DNA from: Gammaproteobacteria bacterium
GTDB lineage: Bacteria > Pseudomonadota > Gammaproteobacteria > Tenderiales > Tenderiaceae
Direction of reading: 5' to 3'
NCBI GenBank assembly: GCA_016200485.1
Contig: JACQEP010000016.1
Span: forward strand, 62,001-126,000
Length of the DNA: 64,000 nt
The first letter of the stretch is position 1, and each line of letters opens with the position of its first letter. Below the pieces are notes generated by a model, which worked only from the letters and a program-made list of their open reading frames with translations, ran no database searches and was not told the DNA's origin. Both the position numbers and the translations under genes were made by a program. Positions 53,694 through 62,752 of this stretch are shown piece after piece.

Positions 53694-54874
53694 GCATCAT
53701 CATTACCGTCAAGAAACGCCATGATTTCATCGCGGCGCTTGATCGTATCGTTAAATCCCAACGCGATCAAATCGCGGCAATAGGCCTTATCGAATAACAA
53801 ATAGCTCAGCAAGCTATTACCGTCACGATCCATCGCCCCCACGCCGCCCAGGAAAAAACGCAATGTCCGCGGCAAGCGATAGGCATGGTCGCGGGCAATT
53901 TTTGAAATGTCGCGGCTGGGCGACACCACCAACGCCTTAACCGGCCGCAACTCTACGGTTCCGTTATCAAAATAATGCTTGGGTATCAGTGACAATGTAC
54001 GATTAATGCGCTGCAACCGTTCAAGATCCATTTCCATTGAATCCAGAAAAATACTATTCAGCACATGTCCCGCAATCCGCGCCACGGAAGGATAAGTAGT
54101 CGTCTTTCGGCGCATAAATTCGTTATCGTTCTCGCTGCGCACCCCGACCACCAGCACCCGCTCGGCCCCCAAATGCAATGCCGGACTGATCGGCGCCAGT
54201 TGCCGCATTGAACCATCGCCAAAGTATTCCCGATTCAGCCTGACGGCCTCGAATATGAAAGGGATGGCCGAAGAGGCCATTAGATGATCAATCGTGATTT
54301 CCGTCGGACACCCCACGCGGACAACACGGCTCCAGGGTTTGATTTCATGCTTGCTTTGATAAAACGTGACCGACTGTCCCGAGGTATAACCGGAGGCGGT
54401 TATCGACAACGCATCGATGGTGCCTGCTTCAATTGCGTTTTTGATCAAATCACATGGCATATAGCGTTGCAGCAAATGCCGTAACGGCTGGCGATTGAAT
54501 AAAGCCGCTGGATTGTTCTGCCCCAAACCACCCAACATCAACGCTAATAACCAATGGGCACCACTTTTGGCCAAACCCAGCGCATCGCTGCGTATCACCT
54601 GTTCAATGGTAAAGTTGCTCCAGACCCATACCAGTCGCGTCACCGCATCCTGAAAGTCCTGGGAATAAATCGATAATGCCGTGGCATTAATCGCCCCCGC
54701 CGAACTTCCACACAAAATAGGAAAAGGATTTCTGGTTTCCGGGGCGCGCATCCGAGCAATTGCCTTGAGCACACCCACTTGATATGCGGCACGTGCTCCA
54801 CCACCGGCCAGAATCAGGCCAGTCTTTGGCAGTTGTTGTTGATTACCCTTGAACTCCGTCATTGCCCTGCTCAT
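53690..54874 (-). CDS. Patatin-like phospholipase
   Basis: 394 residues. The oxyanion motif LILAGGGARAAYQVGVLKAI, the nucleophile elbow LCGSSAGAINATALS (GxSxG) and the DGG/DGS catalytic Asp region YFGDGSMRQLAPISPALHLG form the Ser-Asp dyad. It is a cytoplasmic or membrane-associated lipid acyl hydrolase of RssA/YlbK type. Starts at 54874 (MSRAM) or ATG 54862 are both possible. The stop lies inside a palindromic unit, so the C-terminus may have been reset. Confidence 0.88.
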   Translation of the reverse strand: MSRAMTEFKGNQQQLPKTGLILAGGGARAAYQVGVLKAIARMRAPETRNPFPILCGSSAGAINATALSIYSQDFQDAVTRLVWVWSNFTIEQVIRSDALGLAKSGAHWLLALMLGGLGQNNPAALFNRQPLRHLLQRYMPCDLIKNAIEAGTIDALSITASGYTSGQSVTFYQSKHEIKPWSRVVRVGCPTEITIDHLMASSAIPFIFEAVRLNREYFGDGSMRQLAPISPALHLGAERVLVVGVRSENDNEFMRRKTTTYPSVARIAGHVLNSIFLDSMEMDLERLQRINRTLSLIPKHYFDNGTVELRPVKALVVSPSRDISKIARDHAYRLPRTLRFFLGGVGAMDRDGNSLLSYLLFDKAYCRDLIALGFNDTIKRRDEIMAFLDGNDDA

Positions 54875-54966
54875 CCATCTGCGGCAAACCGGCCATGACC
54901 GGCCCCTAAAGGGTTAACGGCACTCGGAACACTTTAATAAGTATTTGTTATCAGAGAAATAACCAC

Positions 54967-55323
54967 TTAATCGCAGGAAATGTGTGTGCGCTGTGAACGT
55001 CGTTCTTCGAGATCAATAACCTTGGCCGCAGCACGATCATCTCGTTCAACGCGGCCATTGAGGGCATCCACCAGGCCATCCTTGCCATACACGGCATTCA
55101 TCATCATTCCGGAAATCCGCATGCAGGCCGACAAGGGATTGGAGGAGCGCTGACGTTCGGCATCGATGCGCCACTGCAAACGCTGTAACCGGCGACGATA
55201 ATGATCCGGCGCAGCAGCGATAATCATGCCGAGCAGATGTTGGCGCTTGGCCTCAAACGCCTCCGGGTCACTTTCCGCCAAACTCTTCCAGTCTTCGAAC
55301 TCAAATTCCTCGGGCTTAGCCAT
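54967..55323 (-). CDS. DUF3135-family protein
   Basis: 118 residues, hydrophilic and mostly helical: FEFEDWKSLAESDPEAFEAK, then a basic helix RRRLQRLQWRIDAERQR, then SACMRISGMMMNAVYGKDGL. It matches the DUF3135 pattern of small gammaproteobacterial proteins of unknown function. CAGGAGG precedes the ATG. It is transcribed alone, followed at ~90 bases by the patatin gene on the same strand. Confidence 0.8.
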   Translation of the reverse strand: MAKPEEFEFEDWKSLAESDPEAFEAKRQHLLGMIIAAAPDHYRRRLQRLQWRIDAERQRSSNPLSACMRISGMMMNAVYGKDGLVDALNGRVERDDRAAAKVIDLEERRSQRTHISCD

Positions 55324-55443
55324 GGGGCTGCCTCCTGGTATTACCGATAGCCATCGCTATGTTCTACTTATGGCTTAATTATACCAGAAAAACCCCTTAT
55401 AAACACCCTACAATTATTTTATTTATCTATATAACTTATTGAT

Positions 55444-56652
55444 TTAACTATAATTAATGGCCTTAAGGGTGGTCTTGGCCAAGGCCGCCACCACAAAATC
55501 AATCTGTTCCCGGGTGATCACCAACGGCGGGGCAAAGCGAACCACAGTTTCATGCGTCTCCTTGCTCAGGACCCCCTGCCCCATCAAACGTTCACAAATG
55601 GTTCGCGCTGCGATCTTCGCGGGATCGAATTCAACCCCGATCAACAACCCACGCCCACGCACTGCGCGTATCAACGGTGTCTTTAATGCTCGCAAGGCTT
55701 GTTGAAAATAATCACCCAGTTCCGCTGCCCGCGCAATCAATCCTTCTTCAACCAACACATTCAGCGCTTCCAGCCCCACACTGGCCGCGAGCGGATTACC
55801 GCCAAAGGTACTGCCGTGATCGCCCGGATGAAATACCGCCATCACGTCTTCGCGCGCGAGGAACATCGACACCGGCAACAGGCCGCCGCCTAACGCCTTG
55901 CCCAGAATCAAGCCATCGGGTTTCACACCATCGTGTTCACACGCCAACAGTTTTCCGGTACGGCCCAGGCCAGTTTGAATCTCGTCACAAATCAGCAATA
56001 CATTATTGCGTTTGCAGATCTCGGCACACCGCGCGAGATAGCCTTGTGGTGGCACAATAATCCCGCCTTCACCTTGAATCGGCTCCACCAAAAAGGCGGC
56101 GGTATTCGGCGTGATCGCTTGTTCCAATGTCGCCGCATCGCCAAACGGAATTTCTTTGAATCCCGGCGCGAACGGGCCAAAACCATCGCGATATTGTGCC
56201 TCGGAAGAAAATCCCACAATCGCAATTGTGCGGCCATGAAAATTGCCATGACAAACGATGATCTCTGCGCGATCGGCCGCCACGCCCTTAACCTGATACG
56301 CCCACTTGCGCGCCGCCTTGAGTGCGGTCTCGACTGCTTCCGCGCCACTATTCATCGGCAAGGCGCGATCCTGAGCTGTGAGCTCGCACGCCCGCTGTAA
56401 AAAAGGCGCCAGTCGATCGCTATAAAATGCACGCGATGCCACTGCCAGGGTTTGCGCTTGCTTGATCAGCGTCTGCACCAGTCGCGGGTGGCAATGACCA
56501 TGACTCACTGCGGAATAGGCGCTCATCATGTCTAAATAGCGCTTTCCGGCATCATCCCAGACATAAGCACCTTCACCCCGCGTCAGCACCACCGGTAATG
56601 GATGATAATTATGAGCGCAATATCGCTGCTCTTGATCAATGATCTTGTTCAT
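55444..56652 (-). CDS. rocD: Ornithine--oxo-acid aminotransferase
   Basis: 402 residues, class III PLP aminotransferase. Features: MMSAYSAVSHGHCHPRLVQT, ALPMNSGAEAVETALKAARK, LICDEIQTGLGRTGKLLACE, and the PLP lysine in LILGKALGGGLLPVSMFLA. It converts ornithine and 2-oxoglutarate to glutamate semialdehyde and glutamate. The ATG lies inside the 3' end of the arginase gene (17-base overlap), so the two are coupled: arginine to ornithine to glutamate semialdehyde. Confidence 0.95.
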   Translation of the reverse strand: MNKIIDQEQRYCAHNYHPLPVVLTRGEGAYVWDDAGKRYLDMMSAYSAVSHGHCHPRLVQTLIKQAQTLAVASRAFYSDRLAPFLQRACELTAQDRALPMNSGAEAVETALKAARKWAYQVKGVAADRAEIIVCHGNFHGRTIAIVGFSSEAQYRDGFGPFAPGFKEIPFGDAATLEQAITPNTAAFLVEPIQGEGGIIVPPQGYLARCAEICKRNNVLLICDEIQTGLGRTGKLLACEHDGVKPDGLILGKALGGGLLPVSMFLAREDVMAVFHPGDHGSTFGGNPLAASVGLEALNVLVEEGLIARAAELGDYFQQALRALKTPLIRAVRGRGLLIGVEFDPAKIAARTICERLMGQGVLSKETHETVVRFAPPLVITREQIDFVVAALAKTTLKAINYS

Positions 56653-57544
56653 GTTCCGTCTCTTCAGACAATCCTGTCACTACTCCCAACAAGTCCAGCG
56701 CCAACATCGCCGTGCGCTGTTCCAGATCCATGACTGGATTCAATTCCGCGATTTCCATCGCCACCAATTTTTGATCGTTGCGTAATGGCCGCAAGGCATC
56801 AATCAGTTCCTCGGCATGCAAGCCGCCGACGACGGGCGAACCCACGCCTGGCGCATCCAGCGGATCAAGACTATCCAGGTCAATAGAAACTCCATACGCC
56901 GCCGTCCCCTGCGACACATGTTCACGCGCCTGAAACATCACATTCGCCATCCCCATGCGATGCACATCGTCCATGGTATACACCTTCACCCCCATTTGTT
57001 GCAGCAATTGTGCTTCTTCACCTTCATAGCTGCGCACACCGATCAGGCACAAATGTTGCGGCAATAACCTGGGAACTACTTTTCCGATCCGACACAACTC
57101 AGTTGCACCTTTGCCCAACAAGCATGCGACGGGCATGCCGTGCAATTCGCCGCTGGGACTCGTCTGCGGTGTATGACTATCCATGTGCGCATCGATCCAG
57201 ATCAACCCAATACGGCCGCGCGCCGCAATGGCTTCGGCAACACCGCCCCAGGTTCCGATTGCACAAGAATGGTCTCCGCCATAGACACCCACAAAACGTT
57301 GGCGATGAATTGCCGCGCTGACTTCAGCGGCTACCTTGCTAAAAAAATCGGCCGCCTCTTTGACATCGCCGTGTCCTGGCGGGACCACAAGCGTGGCGCG
57401 CCACTGCCAGTGGGAATTTACCGATAACCAATTACGCGCATGCGCCAGGCGCTGAATAGTTTCCGGCCCACTGGCACAACGAATATCAGGCGCGCCCAAT
57501 CCTGAAGCCACGCCAATAATTTCGGTAATACGGCTAATTTTCAT
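56636..57544 (-). CDS. rocF: Arginase
   Basis: 302 residues, ureohydrolase family. The Mn-binding motifs are visible: GVYGGDHSCAIGTW, LIWIDAHMDSHTP and VSIDLDSLDPLDAPGVGSPV. It hydrolyses arginine to ornithine and urea. It is first in the operon with ornithine aminotransferase, giving a route for arginine to glutamate. No urease genes are in the window. The divergent DUF2934 gene starts 133 bases away. Confidence 0.94.
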   Translation of the reverse strand: MKISRITEIIGVASGLGAPDIRCASGPETIQRLAHARNWLSVNSHWQWRATLVVPPGHGDVKEAADFFSKVAAEVSAAIHRQRFVGVYGGDHSCAIGTWGGVAEAIAARGRIGLIWIDAHMDSHTPQTSPSGELHGMPVACLLGKGATELCRIGKVVPRLLPQHLCLIGVRSYEGEEAQLLQQMGVKVYTMDDVHRMGMANVMFQAREHVSQGTAAYGVSIDLDSLDPLDAPGVGSPVVGGLHAEELIDALRPLRNDQKLVAMEIAELNPVMDLEQRTAMLALDLLGVVTGLSEETEHEQDH

Positions 57545-57676
57545 GTTTTCTCGTCCGCGATACCGTCTATACTTTTATCGGCAGCATTTTAATTTGATGT
57601 AATGGATATATTGCTATCTGGAATAATTCTAGATGCGCACAGGATGTGCCTACTTTGTATATCAGGAGATCATAAT

Positions 57677-57922
57677 ATGACAAACGCCTCCATCACCAAA
57701 CCCAGAACCAAGAAATCATCTGCCACCACCAAGACTGAATCTCCGCGAATTCTGGCCACAACCAGTACGAAAATTGGCATTAACCCAACGGATCGCTATC
57801 AGTTAATTGCGACAGCCGCCTATCTTCGGGCCGAAGCGCGTGGTTTTCAGGGTGAGGACAGCCTGAACGATTGGTTGGCCGCCGAGGCGGAAATCGATAG
57901 CCGATATTCCGTTAAACCTTGA
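57677..57922 (+). CDS. DUF2934-family small protein
   Basis: 81 residues. A lysine/serine/threonine-rich N-terminal half (KPRTKKSSATTKTESPRILA) is followed by the DUF2934 pattern IATAAYLRAEARGFQGE, then DSLNDWLAAEAEID. Members are small and of unknown function. ATG 57677 has AGGAG at ideal distance; a longer open frame to 57602 lacks one. An alpha/beta hydrolase gene follows 13 bases downstream. Confidence 0.8.
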   Translation: MTNASITKPRTKKSSATTKTESPRILATTSTKIGINPTDRYQLIATAAYLRAEARGFQGEDSLNDWLAAEAEIDSRYSVKP

Positions 57923-57935
57923 GCGAGGCGAACTA

Positions 57936-58631
57936 TTGATTTCGCGCGTGACAACGCCCGGCTACCATACCAGCATAAATATTGATGTTATCCCGGAGAC
58001 GTTAACCGGTCCTTCAGGTACTCTCGAAATCCTTGCCGAAGGTTTTGATCAGCCTGACCGTAAAGGCGTTGCCATCGTCTGCCATCCTCATCCGCTGCAT
58101 GGCGGCACGATGCATAACAAAGTGGTGCATTATCTGGCGCGCACGCTGGGCGAACTGGGCTTTGCCACGATACGTTTTAATTTTCGCGGCGTGGGCAAAA
58201 GCGAAGGCGGTTTCGATCATGGCAACGGCGAAACGGAAGATGCTTTGGCCATTGTGCAATGGGTAAGACAACAGTTCCCTGATGCCCCATTGTGGCTGGC
58301 GGGCTTTTCCTTTGGCGCTTATGTTGCCTTGCGCGTCAGCCAGACCGAGAACTTGAGCCAACTGATCACTGTAGCGCCCGCCGTCAATCGCTTCGATCCC
58401 TCCACACTTCAGCCACCCCACTGCCCGTGGCTGTTAGTGCAAGGCGAAAATGACGACATCGTGCCGTTATCGGCGATCACTCAATGGCTGGATACGCTTG
58501 CAGTACGCCCACAAGCGATCTTTCTAAAAGAGGTGGGGCACTTCTTTCACGGACAACTGCCACTCTTGCGCCAGACGTTGCTTGATACGCTGGGGTCTGC
58601 GGCGGGGAAATTATCCGTATATCAACAGTGA
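57936..58631 (+). CDS. Alpha/beta hydrolase (short-chain dienelactone-like / KANL3-Tex30 type)
   Basis: 231 residues. Features: VAIVCHPHPLHGGTMHNKVV, FATIRFNFRGVGKSEGGFD, the nucleophile elbow WLAGFSFGAYVAL (GxSxG), WLLVQGENDDIVPLS with the acid residue, and a C-terminal His in EVGHFFHG. It is a cytosolic serine hydrolase with unknown substrate. The start is probably TTG 57936 with GCGAGGCG upstream; the absence of a nearby ATG supports this. Confidence 0.85.
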   Translation: MISRVTTPGYHTSINIDVIPETLTGPSGTLEILAEGFDQPDRKGVAIVCHPHPLHGGTMHNKVVHYLARTLGELGFATIRFNFRGVGKSEGGFDHGNGETEDALAIVQWVRQQFPDAPLWLAGFSFGAYVALRVSQTENLSQLITVAPAVNRFDPSTLQPPHCPWLLVQGENDDIVPLSAITQWLDTLAVRPQAIFLKEVGHFFHGQLPLLRQTLLDTLGSAAGKLSVYQQ

Positions 58632-58647
58632 TCTTGTAGAAGATCTC

Positions 58648-60042
58648 TTACGCCGCCAGACGCGCAGCGATATCTTTGAACATATCTCCCTGATCCATCA
58701 CCTGATTGACGATCTTTTCCAGCTTTTCCTCGCTCAACCCCAGCGTTGCCAAAAATTCGGGGGTGACCTCAACTGAAGGCTTATGACCAAGATGGCGCTG
58801 ATAAAGCAGATGATCTACTACTTGCCCGAGGCGGGCATAATCAGCATGCATCCCCATGTATTCAGGATTATGATGCTCTCTTACCATCGTCACCAACTCT
58901 TCCGGCAGATTCCAGGCCTTGAGCAACCAGGCGCCTAATTCGGTATGATCGATTCCAAGATACTGCTGTTCCAATTCTCGAATCGGCTGATCCGGATTTG
59001 CCAACACTTTTTCGTTGAGGCCGAGAAACTCTTCACGAAAGAGATGACCCAGCGCCAGATAACCAAAATCATGCAACATACCACCGAGGTAACTCAGCCC
59101 CGGGCGCATACGCCGTTCTGGCGGCATTACCTTGGCAATCGCTTGCATCAAGGTGGCGCCATAGATTGAATGGCACCAGATGGACTCCAATCCCAGGGGG
59201 CCATGTTTTGGAATCTTGAATGGCCGCGCCAGCGAAACCCCCAACACCAGATTCATCACCATATCAAAGCCCAGCACCCGCGCAATGGCGACATTTAACG
59301 AATCCACTTGACCACGGTAACCAAACAGCGGCGAATTGGCATAGCGCATCACCTGCGCCACCAAGCTGGGATCAAGCTCTAACACACGCACCAGATCATC
59401 CATACCGGCTGCAGGATCGGCGCGCAGCTTCAGCACCCGCGCCGCCATTTCCGGCATGGGTGGCAATTCGGTGATTTGTTCAATCCGCTCGCGAATGTAA
59501 TAACTGGCATCGCCATATTTTGTTGCAGCTTGTTGCCCGTCCGGATCAAAATTGATCGTCGATGGCATTTCCATGGGGTGGGTGAAATCAGCGCCCAACC
59601 AGGCGTTGGCTTGCAACATCAGGAAATCCTTACGCGCCATTTTGATAAGCCGGCTGCGGTCGCCCGTCACGATGTAAATCGTTTCCGGCGTCGCCAGATT
59701 GGCATCGATAATGGTACGAATACCGTAGGGTTCGCCAATCGGCGGAATCAATCCCGGTTGGCAATCGGCAAACACGGTAGAAAGTTGTGTCTCAAATGCG
59801 GGTTGTACACGACGATGCAACATGGCGGCCAAGCGATCATAATCAAGCCGGTGCGATGCGGGCAGCACCGCCATCATCAAGCCAAAGGAATCGCGCAGGA
59901 TGACAGGATAATATAAGGCACGCGGCGTGATCCCGGCCTGAGCTGCCGCTTGCAGCGGTGATTCGAAATGCTGCAATTCCAGCACCGAATAGATGATGTG
60001 TTTGTTATCAAGATACTGCTTGACCGTTTTTGCGATCGACAT
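58648..60042 (-). CDS. YbaK/prolyl-tRNA editing-like domain fused to HDOD signalling domain
   Basis: 464 residues. The N-terminal ~150 residues resemble the YbaK/ProX aminoacyl-tRNA deacylase fold (HIIYSVLELQHFESPLQAAA, LIKMARKDFLMLQANAWLG). The C-terminal HDOD domain starts near residue 190 (ITELPPMPEMAARVLKLRAD, VAQVMRYANSPLFGYRG, YLGGMLHDFGYLALGHLF). HDOD domains are found in regulatory and signalling proteins. GGGGGG precedes the ATG. It converges on the hydrolase gene. The function is unknown. Confidence 0.82.
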   Translation of the reverse strand: MSIAKTVKQYLDNKHIIYSVLELQHFESPLQAAAQAGITPRALYYPVILRDSFGLMMAVLPASHRLDYDRLAAMLHRRVQPAFETQLSTVFADCQPGLIPPIGEPYGIRTIIDANLATPETIYIVTGDRSRLIKMARKDFLMLQANAWLGADFTHPMEMPSTINFDPDGQQAATKYGDASYYIRERIEQITELPPMPEMAARVLKLRADPAAGMDDLVRVLELDPSLVAQVMRYANSPLFGYRGQVDSLNVAIARVLGFDMVMNLVLGVSLARPFKIPKHGPLGLESIWCHSIYGATLMQAIAKVMPPERRMRPGLSYLGGMLHDFGYLALGHLFREEFLGLNEKVLANPDQPIRELEQQYLGIDHTELGAWLLKAWNLPEELVTMVREHHNPEYMGMHADYARLGQVVDHLLYQRHLGHKPSVEVTPEFLATLGLSEEKLEKIVNQVMDQGDMFKDIAARLAA

Positions 60043-60368
60043 GAGCCCCCCGGTAAGTTCCGTTTAACCGTCACTACAACCACATGACGCCAACCTAGCA
60101 CCGCGCCTAACGTCCCTGGACGCTTGTTCCCAGGTGATCCTCACCGGTCCTGCTTTATTAGATTACCTTATTCCTATACAAGGATAGTCTAAAAATAGCA
60201 CTTCGGACGGCAAGTTGGCACAACTGTTTATTAGTGTCGTCCCGATTACCGGATTCTAAAGTGTATTCATGATAATTTTGTTGCCAAGTACTTGGCCGGG
60301 ATGGAAAAACCGAGAGGAGAGCTAAGACATGCGACCGACAAACACTGCCGGCCGCACACAAACAGACA
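60043..60368. other. Gene-free stretch (326 bp)
   Basis: No convincing gene. It lies upstream of the YbaK-HDOD gene and downstream of the ThiF-rhodanese gene and so should carry the first gene's promoter. A small hairpin (GGTGA-TCC-TCACC) lies at 60132-60144. Nothing else is seen. Confidence 0.5.
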
Positions 60369-61541
60369 TTACTTTTCAGGCGCCGCACAAACCTCAGCGT
60401 AATCTTCATAAGCAGGGTATGGTCCCTTGCCGCTGCACCACGGACAATCCGGGTTCTTACGCACTTTGAACTCGTGAAAACTAACCTTGAGCGCATCGTA
60501 ATACAGCATCTTGCCGAGCAGTGGGTCGCCGATCTTGAGCAGGAGCTTGAGCACTTCCACCGCCTGCAACAAGCCCATCACCCCGGGCAATACGCCCAGC
60601 ACGCCGATCTCGGAACAGGAAGGTGCCGCACCCGCGCCCGGCTGCTTGGGGAACATACAACGGTAACAGCCGCTCGGATGGGTAGGATGCTGTGGCCAGA
60701 ATACAGTTAACTGGCCTTCGAAGCGATAGACGGCACCATGGACATTGGGAATCCCCAGCTTCACACAGGCGTCATTGATCAAATAGCGCGTCGCCAGATT
60801 ATCGGTGCCATCGACCACCACATCATAACCGGCAAAAATTTCTTCCACGTTGCTGGCATCAAGATGGGTGCGGTAAGCAACCACTTTGACATCCGGATTC
60901 AACGCTTCCAGCGTTTCACGCGCCGAGTCGGCCTTGAAGGCGCCGACGCGGTCATTGCGGTGCAGAATCTGACGTTGCAGATTGCTCATATCGACCACAT
61001 CGTGATCGACAATACCCAGCGTGCCGACACCCGCTGCCGCCAGATAATACGCTGCAGGCGAACCGAGACCCCCGGCGCCGATCAACAACACCTTGCTATC
61101 GAGCAGCTTGAGCTGACCGGTTTCCCGCACTTCCGGCAACAGAATGTGGCGCGAATAACGCTTCTTGGCGACATCGTTCAAGGTGCGCGGGATTTCGAAG
61201 GCATGGCCTTCGTTCTTCCAGCGATTGAAACCGCCGCGCAACGAACGCACATCCTGATAACCCAGTTGCTTGAGCGATTCAGCGGCAAACAAAGAGCGCA
61301 CACCACCGGCGCACATCATGATCACGGTCTTAAGCTTATCCGGTACCGCGTCTTCAACGCGCAATTCCAGATAACCGCGCCCCAGACGCACCGCACCTTT
61401 CGGGCTGCCGTTGGCAATCTCATCCACTTCACGGACATCGATCATCACCGCACCAGAAGCCAATAATGTCTCGGCCTCTTTCGGTGTGACCTCACTGATT
61501 TCTGCTTTCAATTCCGCCAGACGGCGGTCCATACCCTTCAT
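60369..61541 (-). CDS. moeB: ThiF/MoeB-family adenylyltransferase with N-terminal rhodanese domain
   Basis: 390 residues. A rhodanese domain covers ~1-115, with the persulfide Cys in VIMMCAGGVRSLFAAESLKQ. The E1-like domain follows (VLLIGAGGLGSPAAYYLAAA, SNLQRQILHRNDRVG) with the zinc cysteines CYRCMFP and CPWCSG. MoeB/ThiF enzymes adenylate the C-terminus of a ubiquitin-like sulfur carrier; rhodanese-linked versions deliver sulfur. No moaD/thiS is adjacent, so the partner is elsewhere. In the common moeB arrangement rhodanese is C-terminal; here it is N-terminal. Confidence 0.88.
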   Translation of the reverse strand: MKGMDRRLAELKAEISEVTPKEAETLLASGAVMIDVREVDEIANGSPKGAVRLGRGYLELRVEDAVPDKLKTVIMMCAGGVRSLFAAESLKQLGYQDVRSLRGGFNRWKNEGHAFEIPRTLNDVAKKRYSRHILLPEVRETGQLKLLDSKVLLIGAGGLGSPAAYYLAAAGVGTLGIVDHDVVDMSNLQRQILHRNDRVGAFKADSARETLEALNPDVKVVAYRTHLDASNVEEIFAGYDVVVDGTDNLATRYLINDACVKLGIPNVHGAVYRFEGQLTVFWPQHPTHPSGCYRCMFPKQPGAGAAPSCSEIGVLGVLPGVMGLLQAVEVLKLLLKIGDPLLGKMLYYDALKVSFHEFKVRKNPDCPWCSGKGPYPAYEDYAEVCAAPEK

Positions 61542-61662
61542 CGTTAACCCCCCGGTTACGTCACGGACCTGGCTTCAGCGATTAGCGCCGCGCGGTCCTT
61601 TTTATAGAACCGCCTATTCTGCCAAGTTTGGCCCTGGGACACCACCTAATATGCTGTTGAAA

Positions 61663-61700
61663 ACTCCCTCTCCCTCTGGGAAGGGGGTGGGGTGAGGGGC
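61663..61700. repeat. G/C-rich palindromic repeat unit
   Basis: CTCCCTCTCCCTCTGGGAAG followed by GGGGTGGGGTGAGGGG forms imperfect inverted arms. This is a known style of intergenic unit (CCCTCTCCC / GGGGTGAGGG). It lies in the gap between the SUMF1 and ThiF-rhodanese genes. Confidence 0.6.
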
Positions 61701-61724
61701 ACAAACATCCCGGTCTGCTTAAGA

Positions 61725-62681
61725 TTATCGGCCCTTGCCCGACTTAGGCTTAGCCCCGGAACTGGCGCAGCGGAACCCTAAATCAACGAAGGTTGACCCC
61801 GGCGCCAGCGGGAATCGATACGCGCCGCGATAGAAATGGCTGATCGTGTAATGCCCGACCCCGCCCCAGCCGCCGCCACGGGCGACGCGGTATTTCTTGC
61901 CATATAACTCGCTAACCTCCTGATTTCCTTGATAAGGTTGATATTCGTCGGCCACCCATTCCATCACATTACCCGCCAGATCGTACACCCCCTCCGGGCT
62001 GCGGCCCTTGGGATACGAACCCACCGGCGCCACCCCCTGCTCACCATCGCGCAACGCAGACCCCGCATTAAGCCGCGCTGGGTCCCAGTCATTGCCCCAG
62101 GGATATTCACGCCCCTCGGTTCCACGCGCCGCCTTTTCCCACTCCGCCTCGGTCGGCAGGCGCTTGCCCTTCCAGGCGCAATAATCGCGCGCTGCCGTCC
62201 ACGTCACACCCGACACCGGCAACTTATCCAACCGCTTTTGTTGTGCTGTGATCGCATCGATCAGCTTCGCGCGCGACATTTTTCGGGTATCCATATCCAG
62301 ATGATAGGTGTCAGTCGCCAGGCGGCTTAACGTCGGCTGATCACCCATCTCCAGTAAATCACGATTCAACAAATAACCGTTTTTATCCCAGCCCTGCGGC
62401 AACCAGTAATTATTCTTCATCACAAAGTCGCGGTAATCACGATGCGTCACTTCATAACGATCTATGTAGAATGCAGGCAAAGTTTCCTGCCGCTGCGGCC
62501 GCTCATCGAGATACCAGGGCTTGATCGAACCGAATTCCTGCGCCTTATTATCAGCATCCACCTGATTCGAGCCCATGATGAACGGCCCGGCCGGGATCAA
62601 CACCATCTCCGACTCCGCTGCCGCTGCACTACTCAACCACGCAGCGACAAACACGCCGCCAACACTGCGCCCTATTTTCAT
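61725..62681 (-). CDS. Exported SUMF1/formylglycine-generating-enzyme-like protein
   Basis: 318 residues. A signal peptide (GGVFVAAWLSSAAAAESEM) is followed by an FGE-sulfatase/SUMF1 domain: MVLIPAGPFIMGSNQ, PVSGVTWTAARDYCAWKG, KRLPTEAEWEKAARGTEGRE, NVMEWVADEY and RVARGGGWGGVGHYT. The two Cu-binding catalytic cysteines of true FGE appear absent in the aligned region (GHYTISHFYRGAYR), so it is probably not a formylglycine enzyme and may act as a binding or other redox protein. It diverges from yjbQ. Confidence 0.85.
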   Translation of the reverse strand: MKIGRSVGGVFVAAWLSSAAAAESEMVLIPAGPFIMGSNQVDADNKAQEFGSIKPWYLDERPQRQETLPAFYIDRYEVTHRDYRDFVMKNNYWLPQGWDKNGYLLNRDLLEMGDQPTLSRLATDTYHLDMDTRKMSRAKLIDAITAQQKRLDKLPVSGVTWTAARDYCAWKGKRLPTEAEWEKAARGTEGREYPWGNDWDPARLNAGSALRDGEQGVAPVGSYPKGRSPEGVYDLAGNVMEWVADEYQPYQGNQEVSELYGKKYRVARGGGWGGVGHYTISHFYRGAYRFPLAPGSTFVDLGFRCASSGAKPKSGKGR

Positions 62682-62752
62682 TACACCCTTCCCATCCCCA
62701 CCGCTAAGGGCCTATGGTATAAAAAAATCGACACCGCCATCGAGAAATCACC

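Noticed and set aside
60158-60496. 112-codon minus-strand frame overlapping the ThiF-rhodanese end
   Set aside because: Overlaps a firm gene in another frame, with a low-complexity basic translation and no motif.
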